Source: an uncultured Bacteroidota bacterium
GTDB lineage: Bacteria > Bacteroidota > Bacteroidia > Flavobacteriales > BACL11
Assembly (NCBI GenBank): GCA_902533655.1
Contig: CACAMX010000003.1
Coordinates: 1 to 49,828 of the forward strand
Length of the DNA stretch: 49,828 bases
Direction: 5' to 3'
Part shown: positions 5,414-14,583 of the stretch, one piece after another
How positions within the stretch are numbered: position 1 is the first letter of the stretch
Layout of the letters: every line of letters starts with the position of its first letter
Translations under genes and position numbers: made by a program
The notes under the pieces: model-generated
Told to the model about the DNA's origin: nothing
The model's input: only the letters and a program-made list of their open reading frames with translations
Database searches by the model: none

Positions 5414-7438
5414 ATGAAAAAAATATTTACTCTTTCACTAATTTTTGCAACTATTGCATCTAATTCCCAAACATTTGTAAGTACAACTCCAGAAAATAAA
5501 AATGTTGTTTTAGAGGAGTTTACTGGAATTTCCTGTACTTTCTGTCCTGATGGACACAGAATAGCAAATGATATTTACAATAATAATCCAACAGATGTAG
5601 TGTTAATTAATATACATACTGGAAGTTATGCAACTCCGCAAGGTCCAGGAACTGATTTTAACACCATTTTTGGAAGTGCAATTGCTGGTCAATCAAACTT
5701 AAGCGGTTATCCCGCTGGTACAGTAAATAGACGTGTTTTTGCTGCACTTGGTCAGAATGGTGGTACTGCAATGAGTAGGGGTAATTGGCAGTCTGCTTCA
5801 TCTCAAATACTAAATGAACCTTCTTATGTAAATGTTGCTGCTCAGGCCAATCTGGATATAAGCACAAGACAATTATCTGTAACTGTTGAGGCATATTACA
5901 CTGGTTCAAGTCCTGTAAATACAAATAAAATTAATGTAGCTCTGATGCAAAATAATATTGAAGGACCTCAAACTGGAGCATCAAATAACCCCACTGCGAT
6001 ACTTCCAAATGGGAATTATAATCATCAACATATGCTAAGACATATGCTCACTGGACAATGGGGAGATGACATAACAAATACTAGCAGTGGTTCATTCTTC
6101 ACAGATACATACACATACACCATACCTAACGATTTAAACGGAGTAGCATTTGATTTATTTAACCTTGAAGTTGCAGTATTTTTAACTGAAACACAACAAA
6201 ATGTAATCACAGGAAATATGTCGTCTATGAATTTAATTGTTCCACCGGGTATAAATCTTGTTGATTTAGGAGCAAGCTCAAGCATGAATGTACCTTCTTC
6301 TTATTGTGATAATAATCTAACTCCTGAAATAACAGTAACAAATAATACTACTGTTCCTGTTGACACTTTTGAAGTGAGTTATACACTAAACAATAGTGCC
6401 CCTGTAACACAAAATGTTTACAGTTCTTTACAGCCAGGTAACTCAACAACAATAAGCTTTAATTCAATAACTGTCCCCTCTGGAACAAATAATATCTCAT
6501 ATGCAGTTTCTACTGTAGCTAATACGACATACATTGATAATGTTCCTAGCAACAACGTTGCCTCAATTGGTTCATTTAATACCCTATCACCTACTGCTTT
6601 TGCCAACAATCATTCTGAAGGTTTTGAAGGATTTGCTTTAGCAACACCTGCACCAAACAATGCAATTTTAGAAAACCCTCAAGACAATTGGGTGGGTATA
6701 ATTGATGATACCTATACTCAAGGACAACCTGTTGGAGGATATGGTAGTTCAGTTAATTCCTACAGATTTAGACTAAATTCTTTTTCAGCCGGTCAAAGTG
6801 CAAAATTAATTTGGGAAAAAATTGATTTTTCTGACGTTGGAAATTATCAAATAAAGTTTGACTTAGCTCATGCTCTTAAAAATTCATGGGATGGAGATGT
6901 AATTCAAATTCTTGTTTCAACAGATTGTGGTGTCTCTTGGAACACTGTCAATCAAATATCAGGAAGTTCAACTGCGACATATGGTACACTTAGTAGTTCA
7001 GGAAACTTTAATCCACTCACAGTCGGAGGAAATACAAACTATTATCCATCAAACAACACGTCATCGCTACAACACTGGAGAACTGATTCTTTTGACTTGA
7101 GTGCATATAATGGTAATCCTGACGTTATGTTAGCTATAAATGTTATTTGTGGCGGAGGAAACAACTTGTACATAGATAACGTAATTATCGAAGCGATTTC
7201 AAACTCTACAAGTACCAACCTCATAAATAGATCTATAAATTTATATCCAAATCCAACAAATAACTTTATTGTGATTGATGATTTTGACAATACTAAAGGT
7301 TATGAAATTTTTGATAGTATGGGTAAAAAAGTAGCTATAATTGAATCTAGAAAAACTGATATTACTTTACTTGAAAGTGGAACCTATTTTGTGAAATCAA
7401 ATGGAAATCCAATAAAAAGATTTTCAGTTTTTAGGTAA
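5414..7438 (+). CDS. Secreted Omp28-like protein with T9SS type A sorting domain
   Basis: 674 residues from the ATG at 5414. The N terminus MKKIFTLSLIFATIASNSQ is a Sec signal peptide; starting at the track's 5363 would bury it. Residues about 31-60 (VVLEEFTGISCTFCPDGH) carry a CxxC (Cys41, Cys44) in a thioredoxin-like Omp28 context. The middle is Ser/Thr/Asn-rich beta structure with CARDB-like VTNNTTVPVDTFEVSYTLNN, then a jelly-roll-like region. The C-terminal about 70 residues, from NLYPNPTNNFIVID to SGTYFVKS..KRFSV, are a type A T9SS sorting signal, so the protein should be exported and anchored or released at the surface. The substrate is unknown. The stop abuts the next ATG. Confidence 0.85.
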   Translation: MKKIFTLSLIFATIASNSQTFVSTTPENKNVVLEEFTGISCTFCPDGHRIANDIYNNNPTDVVLINIHTGSYATPQGPGTDFNTIFGSAIAGQSNLSGYPAGTVNRRVFAALGQNGGTAMSRGNWQSASSQILNEPSYVNVAAQANLDISTRQLSVTVEAYYTGSSPVNTNKINVALMQNNIEGPQTGASNNPTAILPNGNYNHQHMLRHMLTGQWGDDITNTSSGSFFTDTYTYTIPNDLNGVAFDLFNLEVAVFLTETQQNVITGNMSSMNLIVPPGINLVDLGASSSMNVPSSYCDNNLTPEITVTNNTTVPVDTFEVSYTLNNSAPVTQNVYSSLQPGNSTTISFNSITVPSGTNNISYAVSTVANTTYIDNVPSNNVASIGSFNTLSPTAFANNHSEGFEGFALATPAPNNAILENPQDNWVGIIDDTYTQGQPVGGYGSSVNSYRFRLNSFSAGQSAKLIWEKIDFSDVGNYQIKFDLAHALKNSWDGDVIQILVSTDCGVSWNTVNQISGSSTATYGTLSSSGNFNPLTVGGNTNYYPSNNTSSLQHWRTDSFDLSAYNGNPDVMLAINVICGGGNNLYIDNVIIEAISNSTSTNLINRSINLYPNPTNNFIVIDDFDNTKGYEIFDSMGKKVAIIESRKTDITLLESGTYFVKSNGNPIKRFSVFR

Positions 7439-7627
7439 ATGGAGGTATTTATTATTACTATTGTTCTTCTTCTGATTGCAGTAACTGGTATTTCAGTAAA
7501 AATTCTATTAAAAAAAAATGGGAAATTCAGCGGTACTTGTGCAAGTAATAATCCTATGTTGAATAAAGAAGGTGAAGCATGTGGTTTATGTGGTGCTTTG
7601 CCCGATGAACAATGTAACAATTCTTAG
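7439..7627 (+). CDS. Small membrane protein, NqrM-like (Na+-NQR maturation) candidate
   Basis: 62 residues: one N-terminal membrane helix (FIITIVLLLIAVTGISVKILL) followed by a short tail GTCASNNPMLNKEGEACGLCGALPDEQC with four cysteines. This plan resembles NqrM (DUF539), a small membrane protein with conserved cysteines needed to build the iron centre of Na+-NQR, and the Bacteroidetes proteins usually labelled 'membrane or secreted protein'. Its place beside apbE and nqrF supports this, but it is on the opposite strand, directly after the Omp28-like gene (TAAATG) and sharing a 4-nt TTAG double stop with apbE. The NqrM identity is an inference from context and cysteine pattern; the existence of the gene is well supported. 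Confidence 0.65.
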   Translation: MEVFIITIVLLLIAVTGISVKILLKKNGKFSGTCASNNPMLNKEGEACGLCGALPDEQCNNS

Positions 7628-8616
7628 TTAGTTGATATTTTGTCTATTTCTGATGTTCTAAATGTAGAAATCTTATCCAATTCATCCTTATAAATAATAA
7701 TGGCCTGAATATGAGGGTGAGTTTTCAAAAAATCTTTTATTTCCTTAATATCCATACACATAAAAGATGTTGCTATCGCATCAGCTAGTGAACACTTTTT
7801 ATGCAATACAGTAGAGCTAATGACTTTTGTTTCTGAGGGAAAACCTGTACTTGGATCAATGATATGTGACATCGAAATATTATTATCTAAGTAATAATTT
7901 CTGTAACTTCCCGATGTTGCCAATGACATATCACTTAGTTCAATTACTGTATTAAAGTTTGATGTAGGTGTTTCATCTGGATTTTCAACGCCGATTCTCC
8001 ATTTCTTTTTTTTTGTATAATTTTTTCCTGAAGTTCTAACCTCACCACCAACCTCTATCATATAATTCTTAATCTCCTCTTGACTAAAATATTCTGCTAC
8101 TAGATCACACGTATAGCCTTGCGCTATAGCATTAAAATCAAGAGATGTGGATGAATCTAAATAAATATAATCCTTATCAATTTTAATATTACTCATTTTA
8201 GAGTTATATAATAAGCTGAAAATGTTGAAAGTATCAATGAATATTGGTCTTTTTTTAGTGTAAAATCCAAAATAATTAATTACCGGATAAAGTGCACACG
8301 AAAAATTATCATTTGTCATCTTATTTACTCTTATTGATTGCTTTGTAAGTGTATCGATAATTGGATCATATGAAATCCTTTTTTTTTGATTTAGTGAAAT
8401 CAGATTTGACTTTTGATTGTATAGTGAAACAGAAAAATCAATTGCTTTAAATATGCTATCTATTGCATTAGAAAAATCTTTGTTTTCAGGACAAAAATAT
8501 ATGATATTGAAAAATGTGCCTTGAGTTTGACCAGAATAACTTTTTTGATACAAAGATTCTCTATGAGCACAAGAGGTTATAATAATTGATATTAGTAAGA
8601 AAATATGAAGTTTCAT
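7624..8616 (-). CDS. apbE: FAD:protein FMN transferase ApbE, lipoprotein
   Basis: 330 residues. The N terminus MKLHIFLLISIIITSCAHRE is a lipoprotein signal with Cys16 at the lipobox, so the enzyme sits outside the cytoplasmic membrane. Family motifs include the early TQGTFFNIIYF, SLDFNAIAQGYTCDLVAEYF, VGGEVRTSGKN, WRIGVENPDE, SLATSGSYRNYY and the metal-binding SHIIDPSTGFPS..SCSLADAIATSFM type end. ApbE uses FAD to attach FMN covalently to threonines of NqrB and NqrC. It follows nqrF by 5 nt as the last gene of the nqr operon, so its targets are encoded just upstream. Confidence 0.95.
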   Translation of the reverse strand: MKLHIFLLISIIITSCAHRESLYQKSYSGQTQGTFFNIIYFCPENKDFSNAIDSIFKAIDFSVSLYNQKSNLISLNQKKRISYDPIIDTLTKQSIRVNKMTNDNFSCALYPVINYFGFYTKKRPIFIDTFNIFSLLYNSKMSNIKIDKDYIYLDSSTSLDFNAIAQGYTCDLVAEYFSQEEIKNYMIEVGGEVRTSGKNYTKKKKWRIGVENPDETPTSNFNTVIELSDMSLATSGSYRNYYLDNNISMSHIIDPSTGFPSETKVISSTVLHKKCSLADAIATSFMCMDIKEIKDFLKTHPHIQAIIIYKDELDKISTFRTSEIDKISTN

Positions 8617-8621
8617 GAATT

Positions 8622-9917
8622 TTAGCCTCCGAAGTCATCGAAGCGGACATTCTCATCAGGAATACCCCAATCTTCAGCCATCTTTAAAACAGCTTGGTTC
8701 ATTAGTGGAGGACCACAGAAGTATAGTTCTATATCTTCCGGGGCTTCATGATGCACTAAATATTGATCTATTACAGCCTTATGTACAAAACCCAAAAAAC
8801 CATCTCCCTCATCATTAATTGTTTTTTTAACTTTCCAATTGTCTTCTTCCAAAGGCTCTGATAAAACAACATGAAATTTGAAATTAGGATATTCTCTTTC
8901 TAAAGAGAGAAAATGCTCTAAATAAAATAATTCTCTTTTTGAGCGCCCTCCATACCAGAAAGTTACTTTTCTTCCTGTTTTAATTGTCTTGAAAAGTTCA
9001 TACAAATGAGATCTCATTGGAGCCATTCCAGCTCCGCCTCCAATGTACAACATTTCAGCATCAGATTCATTTATAAAAAATTCACCATAGGGACCTGAAA
9101 TTGTAACTTTATCACCAGGCTTTTTACTAAAGATGTAGGTAGATGCTATACCAGGATTTACATCAGCATAATCATTCTTGGAAGGATCCCAAGGGGGTGT
9201 TGCTACACGAACATTTAACATGATTCTTCTACCCTCTGCAGGGTATGAAGCCATTGAATAAGCTCTTGTTACTTCATCATCATTGACCATTTTTAAAGGC
9301 CATAATTTGAATTTATCCCACTCTAACTGAAATTTATTGGCATCATCTGGATGCTCTTCTGGATGAGCAGTTATATCAATATCTTCATAATTAACTTCAC
9401 AATCGGGGATATCTATTTGAATATATCCCCCAGCTTTGTATGGCATATCTTCTGGAACTTCAACAATAAACTCCTTTATAAAGGAAGCTACATTATAGTT
9501 AGAAACTACCGTTGCTTCCCATTTTTTCACTCCAAAAACTTCCTCAGGCACAGAAATATCCATATTTTCCTTGACCTTAACTTGACACCCTAACCTCCAG
9601 TTTTGAGCTATTTCTTTGCGAGAAAAATGAGGCTTTTCAGTTGGTAAAATACTTCCTCCTCCGCTATTAACTTGACAAGTACATTGAATACATGTACCGC
9701 CGCCTCCACAAGCTGATGGTAAAAAAACTCCAACATCGCTAAGCGTGGTTAAAAGTGTGCCACCACCATCTACCTCAATTTCTTTTTCTCCATTTATTTT
9801 TATTTTTATCTTTCCTGCAGGAGCAAGCTTAGACTTAGTAAAAATTAAAATCCCAACTAGACTTAAAATAACTACTAAAAAAACAAGAATACTACTAAGA
9901 ACTGTTAATACACCCAT
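8622..9917 (-). CDS. nqrF: Na+-translocating NADH:quinone oxidoreductase subunit F
   Basis: 431 residues. One N-terminal membrane helix is followed by a 2Fe-2S ferredoxin domain with Cys70, Cys76, Cys79 and Cys111 (SACGGGGTCIQC ... GCQV), then an FAD domain with RAYSMASYP and an NADH-binding domain with YIGGGAGMAPMRSHL and YFCGPPLMNQAV. NqrF takes electrons from NADH and feeds them through FAD and 2Fe-2S into the Na+ pump. Length and motif order are normal. It lies 5 nt after nqrE and 5 nt before apbE. Confidence 0.97.
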   Translation of the reverse strand: MGVLTVLSSILVFLVVILSLVGILIFTKSKLAPAGKIKIKINGEKEIEVDGGGTLLTTLSDVGVFLPSACGGGGTCIQCTCQVNSGGGSILPTEKPHFSRKEIAQNWRLGCQVKVKENMDISVPEEVFGVKKWEATVVSNYNVASFIKEFIVEVPEDMPYKAGGYIQIDIPDCEVNYEDIDITAHPEEHPDDANKFQLEWDKFKLWPLKMVNDDEVTRAYSMASYPAEGRRIMLNVRVATPPWDPSKNDYADVNPGIASTYIFSKKPGDKVTISGPYGEFFINESDAEMLYIGGGAGMAPMRSHLYELFKTIKTGRKVTFWYGGRSKRELFYLEHFLSLEREYPNFKFHVVLSEPLEEDNWKVKKTINDEGDGFLGFVHKAVIDQYLVHHEAPEDIELYFCGPPLMNQAVLKMAEDWGIPDENVRFDDFGG

Positions 9918-9922
9918 AATAA

Positions 9923-10543
9923 TTATAATTTAATACCCATAAAACTCATAAAAGCTATTCCCATCAACCCAGTTATGATATATGTTATTCCCAATCCTCT
10001 AAGTGCTGGCGGTATATTTGAATACCTAATCTTTTCCCTTATAGCTGCAATCGCAACTATCGCCAAGAACCATCCAACTCCAGAACCCAAACCATACACT
10101 GTAGCTTCAGTAATGTTTGAGAAATCTTTCTCTTGCATAAATAATGAAGCTCCAAGAATAGCACAATTTACAGCAATAAGCGGCAAGAAAATTCCCAACG
10201 ATCCATAAAGAGCTGGAGAAAACTTTTCAATTATCATTTCAACAAGTTGAACCATAGAAGCAATGACAGCAATAAACATAATGAATGATAAAAAACTTAA
10301 ATCAATATTTTTAAAAGAATCACCGAGCAATGTGGAAAGTGCACCTTCTCTTAAAACATAATTTTCTAAAAGATAATTGATTGGTACTGTGATACCTAGT
10401 ACAAAAATAACAGCAAATCCCATTCCAACAGAAGTGCTTACAGTCTTTGATACTCCCAAGTAAGAGCACATACCAAGAAAATATGCAAAAACCATATTGT
10501 CAATGAAAATAGACTTTATAAATATATTTACTAACTCTTGCAC
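9923..10543 (-). CDS. nqrE: Na+-NQR subunit E
   Basis: 206 residues of membrane protein with about six helices. It shows the family pattern NMVFAYFLGMCSYLGVSKTVSTSVGMG near the N terminus and FLPLIAVNCAILGASLFMQEK in the middle. The cysteines in GMC and NCA correspond to those that, with NqrD, hold the intramembrane iron centre. NqrD and NqrE are inverted-topology paralogues. It begins 7 nt after nqrD. Nothing is unusual about length or motifs. Confidence 0.96.
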   Translation of the reverse strand: MQELVNIFIKSIFIDNMVFAYFLGMCSYLGVSKTVSTSVGMGFAVIFVLGITVPINYLLENYVLREGALSTLLGDSFKNIDLSFLSFIMFIAVIASMVQLVEMIIEKFSPALYGSLGIFLPLIAVNCAILGASLFMQEKDFSNITEATVYGLGSGVGWFLAIVAIAAIREKIRYSNIPPALRGLGITYIITGLMGIAFMSFMGIKL

Positions 10544-10550
10544 TTTTATA

Positions 10551-11201
10551 TTATTTAGGTTCTATTAATTTTTTATTTCTTATTCTCTGGACCCAAATTA
10601 TTAGTCCAACAGTAACTAGTGCCATGGGAGGAAGTATCATCATCCCATTATTTTCATATCCAAAATTGTAGATTCCTAATTTTTCTAAGACTGGATAACC
10701 GTAAAAAGTACCTGATCCTAACAACTCTCTGAAAAAAGCAACTACAATTAGAATCCAAGCATAACCAAAAGAGTTACCAATTCCATCTAAGAATGATTTC
10801 CAAGGAGTGTTACCTAAAGCAAATGCTTCAAGTCTTCCCATTATTATACAATTAGTAATTATTAAGCCAACAAAAACTGAAAGCTCCTTACTTACGTCAA
10901 AAACATAGGCCTTTAAAACCTCATCAACTAAAATTACTAAAGTAGCGATAACAACTAAAAAAACAATAATTCTAATTCTAGAAGGTATAAACTTTCTTAA
11001 TAATGACACAACAACGTTGGCGACTGATAAAACAAAAAGAACTGAAAAAGACATTACAACTGCAGGCTTTAGCTGAACTGTTATTGCCAATGCAGAACAA
11101 ATACCTAATACCTGTACTGTTATAGGGTTGTTATCATCAAGAGGATCGGTAATTAATTTCTTATTCTTTTTTGAAAATAAAGCTTCTTTTTTTTGACTCA
11201 T
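10551..11201 (-). CDS. nqrD: Na+-NQR subunit D
   Basis: 216 residues with about six membrane helices. Diagnostic segments are LGICSALAITVQLKPAVVMS near the N terminus and LIITNCIIMGRLEAFALGN in the middle; the cysteines in GICS and NCI are those expected to bind the membrane iron centre with NqrE. A basic, non-membrane N-terminal stretch of about 25 residues precedes the first helix. Its ATG directly follows the nqrC stop within the nqr operon. Confidence 0.96.
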   Translation of the reverse strand: MSQKKEALFSKKNKKLITDPLDDNNPITVQVLGICSALAITVQLKPAVVMSFSVLFVLSVANVVVSLLRKFIPSRIRIIVFLVVIATLVILVDEVLKAYVFDVSKELSVFVGLIITNCIIMGRLEAFALGNTPWKSFLDGIGNSFGYAWILIVVAFFRELLGSGTFYGYPVLEKLGIYNFGYENNGMMILPPMALVTVGLIIWVQRIRNKKLIEPK

Positions 11202-11975
11202 TTAGTTTAGTTTGTTAATCGTGTCATTTAAGTTGATATCTTCCTCAACAAAATTCATAATATCATTAACTTCGTTTTCTTTCATCTTGTTTTCAAAATA
11301 TGGAAGGTACTTCTCCAACCTTTCTTTTAACATTGCAGTTACGCCATCAGAGGTTATGGTTCCTCCAGAAATACCATCAACTCCATGATAGTCATTTTCT
11401 TTAGCACCACCTTTAACAACAGCAATTGAAACGAAATCTCCTTTAAGATCAAATATTTTCTTTCCATTAAATGGCATTTCAAAAAAATCTCTGTTAATTT
11501 CAGCACCTAGTCCAGGAGTTTCTGCTTTATGATCAAAAACTGCTCCATATACAGTGTTCATATCATTATCTAAAGAGATATATCCCCAAATTGGTCCCCA
11601 AAGGCCAGTTCCTCTTAATGGAATTATATATTTTTCGCTACCATCAATATTTGAAATATATAGGGGCATATTCTGTTCTTTTTTTGGTTTTTTTGTTTCC
11701 TTATTAAGTTGAACTGATGAAATATCAATATCGGTTTTTTGCCCATCAGAGTCTAAAACAAATGAGTCGGTAATATATTTCTCATAATTTAAATCAGCTT
11801 CTTCTCTTGAAACATAAATACCAACTGAACTCAGTATGTTTTGTTTGTTTTCAAGAGCGATATTTTTCTGCTGAAGAGGTTTTAATTTTATTGATGTAAA
11901 AGATAATAATGCAGCAACAACCAAGACCATTGCAGTAGAAAAAAAGAAGACATAAGTGTTTTTATTTAAATCCAT
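11202..11975 (-). CDS. nqrC: Na+-NQR subunit C (covalent FMN subunit)
   Basis: 257 residues. A single N-terminal membrane anchor (TYVFFFSTAMVLVVAALLSF) precedes a periplasmic FMN-binding domain. GLWGPIWGYI and AETPGLGAEI are typical. The flavinylation motif reads DGISGGTITSDGV, making Thr206 the likely site of covalent FMN attachment by ApbE; many homologues have SGAT here, so the second Gly is a small variation. Its start overlaps the nqrB stop by one base (TAATG). Confidence 0.96.
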   Translation of the reverse strand: MDLNKNTYVFFFSTAMVLVVAALLSFTSIKLKPLQQKNIALENKQNILSSVGIYVSREEADLNYEKYITDSFVLDSDGQKTDIDISSVQLNKETKKPKKEQNMPLYISNIDGSEKYIIPLRGTGLWGPIWGYISLDNDMNTVYGAVFDHKAETPGLGAEINRDFFEMPFNGKKIFDLKGDFVSIAVVKGGAKENDYHGVDGISGGTITSDGVTAMLKERLEKYLPYFENKMKENEVNDIMNFVEEDINLNDTINKLN

Positions 11976-13126
11976 TATACAGTTGCTCTTTTTAATCTTT
12001 TATTAACATTAGCTAGTACTATGTAATGATCAATTAGTGGAGCAAAAATATTCATTAGTAATATCGCAAGCATCATTCCTTCAGGGTAAGCTGGATTAAA
12101 AGTTCTTATTAGAATTGCAAAAACACCAATTAAAAATCCATATATATATTTTCCTTTGTTAGTTTGACTAGCGGTTACCGGATCAGTAGCCATAAATACT
12201 GCACCAAACGCAAAGCTTCCGATCATTAAATGAATATGTGCAGGAGTTGACATCAATTCATTATAGCCCCACAAATTAAACAGATATGCCATGAAATACC
12301 CCCCTATGAAAGTTGAAAGAATTATTCTCCAACTTCCAACTCCAGTAAAAAGTAAAATTAGTGCACCGAGAATAATAGCTACCATTGAAGTTTCTCCAAC
12401 AGATCCAGGAACAGTTCCAAAAAACATATCACTCATACTCCATTGTCCTGAAAGACTTTGCCAATTCATTGAGGATGCTAAATCTCCAAGTATTGTTGCT
12501 CCAGAATATCCATCGACTGAAGCATTCTGAACCCATACTTTATCACCTGACATCCAAGATGGATATGCAAAAAATAAAAAAGCTCTTGCTGTTAAAGCAG
12601 GGTTTAATATATTCATGCCAGTACCACCGAAGACTTCCTTACCAATTACTACAGCAAAAATTACAGAAATCGCTAACATCCACAAAGGCACGTCGATTGG
12701 CATGGTTAAGGGGATTAACATTCCAGTAACTAGATAGCCCTCATTCACTTGATGTCCTCTTAATACTGCAAAAGCAAATTCTACTGCTAAACCAACTGCA
12801 TAGGAAACAATTATTAATGGTAAGAATTTCCAAAATCCAAAGTTAAACTGCTTTATAAACGTCATACTTTCTCCACTTGCGATTGAGTACTGATAACCAA
12901 CATTCCACATACCAAATAAAACACATGGAATAAGTGCAACAATGACCATGAACATTGTACGTTTTAAATCAATTGCATCTTTAATATGAGTTCCTTTTTT
13001 TGTGGTATGATCAGGAACGAATAAAAAAGTTTCAAATGCATCATATGCTGGATATAATTTTTCAAGTTTACCTCCCCTTTCAAAGTTTGGCTTTATTGCA
13101 TCTAATAAATTTCTAAAAACTTTCAT
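11975..13126 (-). CDS. nqrB: Na+-NQR subunit B (covalent FMN and riboflavin-binding subunit)
   Basis: 383 residues, about ten membrane helices. Conserved pieces include DAIDLKRTMFMV, GHQVNEGYLVTGMLIPLTMP, GKEVFGGTGMNILNPALTARAFLFFAYP and VDGYSGATIL, where Thr211 is the expected covalent FMN site. NqrB forms much of the Na+ path and the quinone site. Downstream, GSFAFGAVFMATDPVTA is also typical of the family. The length is slightly below that of Vibrio NqrB, mainly in the N terminus. It directly follows nqrA. Confidence 0.97.
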   Translation of the reverse strand: MKVFRNLLDAIKPNFERGGKLEKLYPAYDAFETFLFVPDHTTKKGTHIKDAIDLKRTMFMVIVALIPCVLFGMWNVGYQYSIASGESMTFIKQFNFGFWKFLPLIIVSYAVGLAVEFAFAVLRGHQVNEGYLVTGMLIPLTMPIDVPLWMLAISVIFAVVIGKEVFGGTGMNILNPALTARAFLFFAYPSWMSGDKVWVQNASVDGYSGATILGDLASSMNWQSLSGQWSMSDMFFGTVPGSVGETSMVAIILGALILLFTGVGSWRIILSTFIGGYFMAYLFNLWGYNELMSTPAHIHLMIGSFAFGAVFMATDPVTASQTNKGKYIYGFLIGVFAILIRTFNPAYPEGMMLAILLMNIFAPLIDHYIVLANVNKRLKRATV

Positions 13127-14473
13127 TTAACTATTTTCTTTTAACATTAAATCTAAACCCTTTCTAATTATATTTTGAACATCCATTTTAGAAGTGCAAA
13201 CGAATTCACACAAAGCAAAATCTTCTGATGAAACCTCGTATATGCCTAATCCCTCCATCATTTCAATATCTTCCATCATAATAGATTTGATGAGTTGCAT
13301 TGGAAATATATTCATTGGGAGAACCTTTTCATATTGACCAGTTACTACAAATGCTCGCTCTTCACCATTATTATTAGTGTTCAAGTTAAATCTTTTATTA
13401 GGAAATAGCCAGGAAAAAAATGTTTTTGACATAGAAAATTTATGAAATCCAGGAAGAAGCCAACCTAAAAACTCTGATGAATTTCCTTCTGGTATTACAC
13501 ATATTTGAGTATCATAAAATCCAAGATATCCCTTTTCACTAATTTTTTTTCCAGTAAGCACATCACCTGAAATTATTCTTTTTTCTCCTTCATTAACATT
13601 ATTTTCTAGAAGGGGGAATATACATGCACCTGCAACCATTCTGTAATATCTAGGTTTTAAAACCATAGAGCCTGAAAGAGATACAATTCTTGAAAAATCA
13701 GCTTTACCTTCATGAAATAATCTGCCTATAGAAATCACATCTTGTGGACTTAGATACCACACTACATCACCCTTGTTTATTGGATCTATGTGGTGTATTT
13801 GAATACCTACATTTCCACTAGGATGTGGTCCAGATACTTTATTTATCTGTACTCCTTTTGCACTTGTAAAAACTTTAGAAGGAATAGTATTACCATCAAC
13901 ATTTAGATGAGTTCTTCCAGTTGTTAGTTTAGTTATTTTATCAAGTCCGACCTGAAAGAGTTCATCTAGACCATATAGTGCGAAGTCATTGTCTGTTGCT
14001 AATGGTGATGATGAAAATGAGGAAATAAAAATAGCTTTTGGATTATCTTCAGGGTTAGCTATTATATCAAAAGGTTTTTGTCTAAAAAAGGGCCAAAGTC
14101 CGGAATCTAACAATAAACCTATAATATCATCTTTGCTTTCTGATTTGTTGACATTAAAATTCTTATACTTAATTTCTTGATCAGTGTCGATAACAACTTG
14201 TAAAATTTTTCTTTTTTCTCCTCTAATAATAGCTTTTACAGAACCGCTAACAGGTGAACAAATCTTAATTCTTTTATTGTATTTATCAAAAAAAATACAA
14301 TCTCCAGCTGAAACTCTTTCAGATTCTTTAACAGCTAATTTCGGAGTAAGATTATGAAAATCATCTGGCTTAATTGCATAAGACTTTGGAGGTTTGGTAG
14401 AAGCATAAACTTTGTCAGCTTTTCCTTCCAACTTAATATTTAAGCCCTTTTTTAATATAATGTTTTTGGACAT
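13127..14473 (-). CDS. nqrA: Na+-NQR subunit A
   Basis: 448 residues from the ATG at 14473 (MSKNIILKKGLNIKLEGKA), which matches how the family begins. The track's extra eight residues come from a TTG at 14497 that overlaps the predicted promoter box. Family features are KPDDFHNLTPKLAVKESERVSAGDCIFFDK, PVSGSVKAIIRGEKR, HPSGNVGIQIHHIDPINKGDVVW and the late CEFVCTSKMDVQNIIRKGLDLM. NqrA is the peripheral, quinone-associated cytoplasmic subunit. It is the first gene of nqrABCDEF-apbE, in canonical order with gaps of a few bases. Confidence 0.96.
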   Translation of the reverse strand: MSKNIILKKGLNIKLEGKADKVYASTKPPKSYAIKPDDFHNLTPKLAVKESERVSAGDCIFFDKYNKRIKICSPVSGSVKAIIRGEKRKILQVVIDTDQEIKYKNFNVNKSESKDDIIGLLLDSGLWPFFRQKPFDIIANPEDNPKAIFISSFSSSPLATDNDFALYGLDELFQVGLDKITKLTTGRTHLNVDGNTIPSKVFTSAKGVQINKVSGPHPSGNVGIQIHHIDPINKGDVVWYLSPQDVISIGRLFHEGKADFSRIVSLSGSMVLKPRYYRMVAGACIFPLLENNVNEGEKRIISGDVLTGKKISEKGYLGFYDTQICVIPEGNSSEFLGWLLPGFHKFSMSKTFFSWLFPNKRFNLNTNNNGEERAFVVTGQYEKVLPMNIFPMQLIKSIMMEDIEMMEGLGIYEVSSEDFALCEFVCTSKMDVQNIIRKGLDLMLKENS

Positions 14474-14494
14474 TAATTCATCAAATTCAATGTT

Positions 14495-14502
14495 CAAATT
14501 TA
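14495..14502 (-). promoter_or_regulatory. Predicted -7 promoter box (TAAATTTG) of the nqr operon
   Basis: The minus strand reads TAAATTTG, matching TAnnTTTG, ending 21 nt before the nqrA ATG at 14473. The last TTG of this box is the TTG that the ORF track took as the nqrA start. No well-placed -33 TTG is visible, so the call rests on the -7 box and its position. Confidence 0.45.
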
Positions 14503-14583
14503 GTAATATTGCAATGAATAATTTTTAATTTTTTTTAAATATTTTTTAACGAATCTTTATTTAGATTAATTCTAAATAACAAT

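Noticed and set aside
12385-12729. 114-aa plus-strand ORF within nqrB
   Set aside because: It lies antisense to conserved membrane helices of NqrB and shows no recognisable domain or start context.
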